Shown in pieces: positions 31,984-36,592 of a DNA stretch of 36,592 nt. Origin of the DNA: Streptomyces lonarensis (GTDB taxonomy: Bacteria > Actinomycetota > Actinomycetes > Streptomycetales > Streptomycetaceae); the NCBI RefSeq assembly GCF_012033735.1, contig NZ_JAAVJD010000028.1:1-36592 (forward strand), given 5' to 3'. The position numbers and the translations under genes are program-made. The notes under the pieces were generated by a model that worked only from the letters and a program-made list of their open reading frames with translations, was not told the DNA's origin and searched no databases. Within the stretch, counting starts at the first letter, position 1. Each line of letters starts with the position of its first letter.

Positions 31984-33282
31984 ATGAATCGCAAGCTCAT
32001 GGCGGCCATCGGCGCTGTGACCCTGCTGGGCGTCACGGCGTGCGGGTCCGACAGCGGCGGCGGCGGGAGCGCCGTGGCCGCGGAGGACCGGGACGAGACC
32101 CTCACCGTCTGGCTGATGGGCGAGGCCGACTCCACCTGGCCCGAACTGGTCACCGAGGTCAACGACAAGTTCGCCGAGACCTACCCCGGCGTCACCGTCA
32201 ACGTCCAGTACCAGCAGTGGGGCGACAAGACCACCAAGCTCGACGCGGCCCTGGGCGGCAGTGAGTTCCCCGACGTCGTGGAGCTCGGCAACACCGAGAC
32301 CATGACCTACATCCTCAACGGCGTCCTCGCCGAGATCGACCCCGAGCAGTACGACAACTCCGACACCTGGATCGGCGGGCTGGTCGACACCTGCTCGTTC
32401 GAGGGCGCCATGTACTGCGTCCCCTACTACGCCGGCTCCCGGGTCGCCGTGTACAACGCCGACATGTTCGAGGCGGCCACCGGTTCCGCGGAGTTCCCGC
32501 AGACCGAGGACGAGCTGCTGGAGGCGATGACCGCGCTGGACGAGGAGTTCGGCGAGGGCCAGGCCTACTCCCCGATGTACCTCGCCGGGCGCAACTGGCA
32601 CGCGGCGATGTCCTACGTGGTCGGCTACGGCGGCCAGATCGCCGAGTTCGACGAGGACTCCGGCGAGTGGAGCGGCACCCTCTCCACCCCGGAGGCGCAG
32701 GCCGGCATCCAGCACTACATCGACCTGGTCAAGGAGTGGAACCGCGGCGACCAGACCAAGGACGAGGAGGACCACGCCCTCGCCATGGCCCAGGAGCGGG
32801 CGGCCCTCATCTACGGCAACGGCTGGGAGGCCGGCGTCGTCGTGCACGGCGCCGAGGGCAACCCCGAGCTGGAGGGCACCATCCAGGTCGCGGGGATGCC
32901 CGGTCCGAACGGCGAGCCGCTGCCGTCCTTCATCGGCGGTTCCGACCTCGCCATCGTCGAGAAGTCCGACGTCCAGGATCTGGCCGCCGAGTGGATCGCG
33001 ATGTTCACCTCGGAGGAGTCCATGGAGGTGCTGGTCGGCAAGGACACGCTGCCGAACAACACCAAGCAGCTGGAGCCGCTGAAGGAGAACCCGACCACCG
33101 CGCCGATGGCCAACGCCGTCCCCGACGCCTGGTTCACCCCGATCGCCCCGGGCTGGTCCGCGGTCGAGCAGCAGAGCGTGCTGCCGAACATGCTGCTGGA
33201 GGTGTTGCGCGGCACCCCCGTCGAGGAGGCCACCGCCACCGCCGACGCCGCGATCGACGACCTGATCAACAACGAGGCCTGA
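31984..33282 (+). CDS. Sugar-binding lipoprotein of a third DasR-linked ABC importer
   Basis: This 432-residue family 1 solute-binding lipoprotein has lipobox VTAC (Cys20). It shares TVWLM, VNV, QQW and VVELGNT with the DasA proteins but is clearly more divergent. It has an extra Cys pair in DTCSFEGAMYCVPYYAG, possibly a disulfide near the ligand cleft, a GGSDLAIV segment like GGSNLAVA of DasA, and ends DAAIDDLINNEA. An amino sugar or chitin-derived oligosaccharide is the likely ligand from its DasR sites; the actual ligand is unknown. ATG 31984 has GAGGAGG five bases upstream. Confidence 0.9.
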   Translation: MNRKLMAAIGAVTLLGVTACGSDSGGGGSAVAAEDRDETLTVWLMGEADSTWPELVTEVNDKFAETYPGVTVNVQYQQWGDKTTKLDAALGGSEFPDVVELGNTETMTYILNGVLAEIDPEQYDNSDTWIGGLVDTCSFEGAMYCVPYYAGSRVAVYNADMFEAATGSAEFPQTEDELLEAMTALDEEFGEGQAYSPMYLAGRNWHAAMSYVVGYGGQIAEFDEDSGEWSGTLSTPEAQAGIQHYIDLVKEWNRGDQTKDEEDHALAMAQERAALIYGNGWEAGVVVHGAEGNPELEGTIQVAGMPGPNGEPLPSFIGGSDLAIVEKSDVQDLAAEWIAMFTSEESMEVLVGKDTLPNNTKQLEPLKENPTTAPMANAVPDAWFTPIAPGWSAVEQQSVLPNMLLEVLRGTPVEEATATADAAIDDLINNEA

Positions 33283-33327
33283 CCGGCGCCTTCGCCCCTC
33301 GCCACCGTCCGTCGGCGGTACCGCGGC

Positions 33328-33367
33328 CGCCCTGCGCCCGCCGCGGTCCGCCGGCGGGCGCAGGGCG
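33328..33367 (+). terminator. Hairpin between binding-protein and permease genes
   Basis: A 16-bp perfect stem (CGCCCTGCGCCCGCCG with its complement) with an 8-base loop, 45 bases after the binding-protein stop. Same placement as the dasA2-dasB hairpin. Confidence 0.7.
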
Positions 33368-33404
33368 ACCGGACCCTACGGACGACACGAAGGACCCGCC
33401 CCAG

Positions 33405-34418
33405 ATGAGCGTCCCCACCCTCGACCGGCCGCCCGCCGCGGGCGGCGAACCCCAGGTGCCCGACGGCCCCGACGGCCCCGCCGGACCCGCCGCCCCGGCG
33501 GCCGGAACGCCGGGCCAGGACCGCGGCCACCGCGGCGGCATGCTGCCCTACCTCCTGGTGCTGCCCGGCCTGCTGGCCATCGCCGCCGTCTACTTCTACC
33601 CGCTCTACCGCACCCTGGTGATGTCCTTCCAGGACTACCGCCGGCGCCACCTGTGGACCGGGGACACCCCGGACTGGGTCGGGTTCGAGCAGTTCACCAA
33701 CGTGCTCACCGACGCCCACTTCTGGGCGGTGGCCGCCCGCACGGTGGTCTTCATGGTCGTGTGCGTGACGCTGACCGTCGGCGGCGGGCTGCTCATCGCG
33801 CTGATGATGCAGCGGATGTCGCTGGTGGTCCGGCTCATGGTCACCGCCGCCCTGGTGACGGCGTGGGCCATGCCGATCGTCGTGGCCACCTCGATCTTCC
33901 GGTGGCTGACCGACTCCGAGTACGGCATCGTCAACATCCTGCTGAGCAAGCTCCCCGGCGTCGACTTCCGCGGCCACAACTGGTTCATGGAGACCTGGCA
34001 GGGCTTCGCCGTGGTGGCTGCCGTCGTCGTCTGGGGCGCGATCCCCTTCGTCGCCGTCACGCTCTACGCGGCGCTCACCCAGGTGCCGAAGGAACTGGAG
34101 GAGGCGGCCCGCCTGGACGGGGCCGGGAGCCGGCAGGTCTTCCGGCACGTCGTCTTCCCCGTCATCAAGCCGGTGTTCACCCTGGTGACCACCCTCTCGG
34201 TGATCTGGGACTTCAACGTCTTCCTGCAGATCTTCCTGATGCGCGGCAACAACGTGGAGCCGCAGTACGAACTGCTCGGCATCTACTCCTACAACCTCGC
34301 CTTCCAGAGCCAGTCCTTCAGCCAGGGCACCGCCGTGGCGCTGATCACCGTGCTGCTGCTCGCGGGCGTCGCCGTCTACTACCTGCGCCAGATGATGAAA
34401 CGAGGCGAGGTCGAATGA
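33405..34418 (+). CDS. Sugar ABC transporter permease (MalF type)
   Basis: The 337-residue permease has a 45-residue Pro/Gly-rich cytoplasmic N-terminus, then six helices (first MLPYLLVLPGLLAIAAVYFYPLY). The EAA loop is EEAARLDGAGSRQVFRHVVFPVI. It resembles DasB in several segments (LVTAWAMPIVVATSIFRW against LVLAWAMPIIPSTTVFRW). ATG 33405 has GAAGGA about 11 bases upstream. It overlaps the next gene by four bases (ATGA). Confidence 0.93.
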   Translation: MSVPTLDRPPAAGGEPQVPDGPDGPAGPAAPAAGTPGQDRGHRGGMLPYLLVLPGLLAIAAVYFYPLYRTLVMSFQDYRRRHLWTGDTPDWVGFEQFTNVLTDAHFWAVAARTVVFMVVCVTLTVGGGLLIALMMQRMSLVVRLMVTAALVTAWAMPIVVATSIFRWLTDSEYGIVNILLSKLPGVDFRGHNWFMETWQGFAVVAAVVVWGAIPFVAVTLYAALTQVPKELEEAARLDGAGSRQVFRHVVFPVIKPVFTLVTTLSVIWDFNVFLQIFLMRGNNVEPQYELLGIYSYNLAFQSQSFSQGTAVALITVLLLAGVAVYYLRQMMKRGEVE

Positions 34419-35326
34419 GCACCCCGGCCACCACCCTCCGCCGCCTGACCGGCGGCTCCACGCCCGCCACCACGCCGGACGGCGCCCAGGACCTGCGGCC
34501 GGACCGGAAGAAGCCGACCCGCTGGTTCAACCTCGGCGGCCTGCTGGTCTTCGTGGTGATGGCGTTCCCGGTCTACTGGATGCTGGTCAGCGCCTTCCGG
34601 CCCGGCCGGGAGATCCGGTCCTACGACCAGACGCTGTGGCCCTCCTCGTTCACGCTGGAGGGGTTCCAGTCGGCGATCAACAGCAACTTCTTCTGGACCT
34701 CGGTCCGGACCAGCCTGATCGTCACCACTGTCACGGTGGTCGCGGCGATGCTGCTGGCGCTGCTGACCGCCTTCGCCATCGGCCGGTTCCGGTTCTACGG
34801 CCGCAAGCCGCTGCTGATCGTGCTGGTGCTCGTCCAGCTGCTGCCGCCGCTGGCCATGCTGATCCCGCTCTACCTCCAGCTCAACCGGATGGGCGGCCTC
34901 AACCAGTACTGGGCGCTGATCGTCGTCTACACCGTCTCGGCGCTGCCGTTCGCGGTCTGGATGCTGCGCGGGTTCATCATCAACATCCCCAGGGAACTGG
35001 AGGAGTCGGCGATGGTGGACGGCTGCACCCGCATGGGCGCGTTCTGGCGCGTCGTCTTCCCGCTGATCGGCCCCGGGATCGCCGCCACCTCGGTGTTCTC
35101 GCTGGTCAACACCTGGAACGAGTACCTGCTGGCGTACGTGGTGATGCAGGACAACGAGCGATGGACGCTGCCGGTCTGGCTGATGAGCATGACCACCCAG
35201 CGCGGCACCAACTTCGGCTCCCTGATGGCGGCCTCGGTGCTCATCGCCCTGCCGGTGGTGATCTTCTTCATGATCGTCCAGCGGAAGATGGCCTCCGGCC
35301 TCACCTCGGGCGCCGTCAAGGGCTGA
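34415..35326 (+). CDS. Sugar ABC transporter permease (MalG type)
   Basis: The 303-residue permease has six helices (first NLGGLLVFVVMAFPVYWML) and the EAA loop EESAMVDGCTRMGAFWRVVFPLI. It ends SGLTSGAVKG like DasC. It is the last gene of the operon, before a strong terminator. No ATPase gene follows, so a shared MsiK-type ATPase elsewhere is expected. Confidence 0.94.
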   Translation: MSTPATTLRRLTGGSTPATTPDGAQDLRPDRKKPTRWFNLGGLLVFVVMAFPVYWMLVSAFRPGREIRSYDQTLWPSSFTLEGFQSAINSNFFWTSVRTSLIVTTVTVVAAMLLALLTAFAIGRFRFYGRKPLLIVLVLVQLLPPLAMLIPLYLQLNRMGGLNQYWALIVVYTVSALPFAVWMLRGFIINIPRELEESAMVDGCTRMGAFWRVVFPLIGPGIAATSVFSLVNTWNEYLLAYVVMQDNERWTLPVWLMSMTTQRGTNFGSLMAASVLIALPVVIFFMIVQRKMASGLTSGAVKG

Positions 35327-35354
35327 CCCGCCGCGGCCCGGACCGCAGAGCCCC

Positions 35355-35394
35355 ACCGACGGGCCCACCGCCGCACGGCGGTGGGCCCGTCGGT
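35355..35394. terminator. Bidirectional terminator after the third transporter operon
   Basis: A 19-bp perfect stem (35355-35373 with 35376-35394) around a CA centre, between convergent stops at 35326 and 35428. Confidence 0.9.
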
Positions 35395-35427
35395 CCGCCC
35401 GCGGCGCAGCCGGCCGCCGCGCCGCGG

Positions 35428-36327
35428 TCAGCTCCAGCCGCGCGCCGTCACCCCGGGACGCCCGCTCAGCACCGCCTCCAGCAGCCGGTCGGCGGAGAAC
35501 ACCACGTCCGAGGGCAGCTCGCCGGTGGGCACCCACCGCGCCTCCGCGTGCTTGGCCGGCTCCCGGTTGACCAGTTCCCCGGACCAGCGTTCGGTCACGA
35601 ACACCACCGTCAGGAAGCCGCCCGGGGCCTCCGCCCCTCGCGCCCCGTGCACCACGTGCCCCAACCGCAGGTCGGCGGGGTCGACGACCAGCCCCGTCTC
35701 CTCGTGCAGTTCCCGGACCGCCGCGTCCGGCACCGCCTCGCCGGGGTCGCACTTGCCGACCGGCACGTCCCACAGCCCCCGCCCGAACTTCGCGTTCGGG
35801 CCGCGGCGCAGCATCACCACCCGGTCCGCGGCCGTGTCGTGGACGACGACCGCCGCGGCCAGCAGCGTCATCGACCCCGCCGCCACCGCGGGCGCGGGAA
35901 CGGCCGGGGCGGGGAGACCGCCACCGCGGCGCAGCAGAGCGAACCGGGCGCCCTCCGGGTCCCGCAGCTCCGCCCGATCGCCGTCGGCCGCCGCGTCGCC
36001 GGTGGCACCCAGGTGCCGGGCTCGGGCGGCGGTGGCGGGGACGTCGTCCACCGTGAACTCCGGGACCACCGCGCCGTCGCCGGAGGGACGGGCGGACGGG
36101 GTGCCCGCCGCCGGTCGCAGGAGCAGGGCCGGCAGCGGGGCCGGCGGGGCGAGGGCGACACCGCCGCCGGCCGCGGGCACCGGCTCGCCGCCCAGCAGCG
36201 CGGCCCAGAACCGGGCGACGCGGGCCGGGTCGGCGCAGGCGATCGAGAGGCGGGCGGCGGGCTCGACGGGCAGCGGGGTCGCGGGCGGGACGGTGGCGGT
36301 GGGGCCGGCGGGCAGCGGGGTGCTCAT
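35428..36327 (-). CDS. Fusion of a glyoxalase/VOC-like domain and a NUDIX hydrolase
   Basis: The 299-residue protein has an N-terminal VOC-like half (about 25-135, LSIACADPARVARFWAALLGGEP, RDPEGARFALLRR). A Pro/Ala linker joins it to a C-terminal NUDIX domain (about 152-299). The Nudix box is complete: Gly191, Glu197, Arg205, Glu206, Glu209, Glu210 and Gly212 (GKCDPGEAVPDAAVRELHEE). The NUDIX part should hydrolyse a nucleoside-diphosphate-linked compound; WDVPVGKCDPGE with MLRRGPNAKFGRG resembles small housecleaning members. Metal ligands of the VOC half are not obvious, so it may only bind. The ATG is seven bases after TAGGGT on the minus strand, suggesting a leaderless mRNA. Confidence 0.85.
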   Translation of the reverse strand: MSTPLPAGPTATVPPATPLPVEPAARLSIACADPARVARFWAALLGGEPVPAAGGGVALAPPAPLPALLLRPAAGTPSARPSGDGAVVPEFTVDDVPATAARARHLGATGDAAADGDRAELRDPEGARFALLRRGGGLPAPAVPAPAVAAGSMTLLAAAVVVHDTAADRVVMLRRGPNAKFGRGLWDVPVGKCDPGEAVPDAAVRELHEETGLVVDPADLRLGHVVHGARGAEAPGGFLTVVFVTERWSGELVNREPAKHAEARWVPTGELPSDVVFSADRLLEAVLSGRPGVTARGWS

Positions 36328-36452
36328 GGCCGGGACCCTAAACGGTCGGTCCGGCGTGCCGCGACACCGTTTCGCGCCCGCGACCGGCGTGCGGGACGCC
36401 GCGCGGGCGGCACGGGCCGCGCCGGTGCCGCCCTCCGTCGGCGCCGACCGCG

Positions 36453-36592
36453 TCAGCGTCGGCGGGGCGGCGTCGACAGGGTGAGCGTCGCCGTGCCCAC
36501 CGCCACCGCGAGCAGCGCCCCGGTGAGCAGCGCCCGCCCGGTGCTGCCGCCGTCGGAGAGCGCGACGAGGAACGCGGCGCCCGCCCCCGCGC
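36453..36592 (-). CDS. C-terminal end of a probable membrane protein (partial)
   Basis: An open minus-strand frame enters from the right edge and ends at TGA 36455-36453. The visible 45 residues (AGAGAAFLVALSDGGSTG, RALLTGALLAVAVGTATLTL, STPPRRR) contain one clear hydrophobic helix and a basic tail, as in polytopic transporters. The family cannot be named from this fragment. Confidence 0.55.
   Translation of the reverse strand, partial: AGAGAAFLVALSDGGSTGRALLTGALLAVAVGTATLTLSTPPRRR

Overview
The window comes from a high-GC actinomycete, almost certainly Streptomyces or a close relative. The evidence is the codon bias, many GTG starts, leaderless promoters, a WhiB-like protein, the SigR/RsrA and SigH/PrsH regulator pairs, DasR, and a gene order that follows the sigR-rsrA ... 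nrdBA ... dasR-dasABCD ... wblE ... sigH-prsH stretch of Streptomyces chromosomes as I remember it (established knowledge, not searched here).

Layout. 1-2242: a truncated single-pass membrane protein with a Pro/Glu-rich tail, an SRAP (YedK/HMCES-type) DNA-protein crosslink protein and an alpha/beta hydrolase. 2306-3490: the thiol-stress pair sigR-rsrA, with an exact SigR-type promoter (GGAAT-N18-GTT) and a conserved in-frame start for the longer SigR' form. 3904-7810: a TPR protein, peptide deformylase, a secreted M15 peptidase and a lipoprotein. 7915-11366 (minus): class Ia ribonucleotide reductase nrdA-nrdB, preceded by a cobalamin riboswitch and a 31-bp-spaced pair of NrdR-box-like elements. 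12278-14733 (minus): the cstA-ybdD carbon-starvation transporter pair.

15215-23896 is the chitin/GlcNAc regulon: dasR divergent from dasA1, a second dasA paralogue (dasA2) followed by dasB-dasC permeases, a GH3 N-acetylglucosaminidase (dasD) and a double-SIS sugar-phosphate isomerase. A third solute-binding protein plus two permeases at 31984-35326 carries DasR sites too. No ATPase gene accompanies either transporter, so a shared MsiK-type ATPase elsewhere is expected. 24407-31650 holds a PdtaS-type sensor kinase, wblE, a diacylglycerol-kinase-like lipid kinase, a small membrane protein, sigH-prsH, a PLP enzyme and a Gly-rich hypothetical. 35428-36592 holds a VOC-NUDIX fusion protein and the end of a membrane protein.

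The most unusual observation is a shared promoter module. An identical 16-base element, TGTCGGTCCGATAACG, lies 42, 42 and 41 bp upstream of the TTGAC -35 of all three sugar-binding-protein genes, followed by DasR operators at matching positions, while the surrounding sequence differs. It sits near -70, where a class I activator would bind, and I cannot assign it to a known factor. It suggests a second regulator working with DasR on three transport units.
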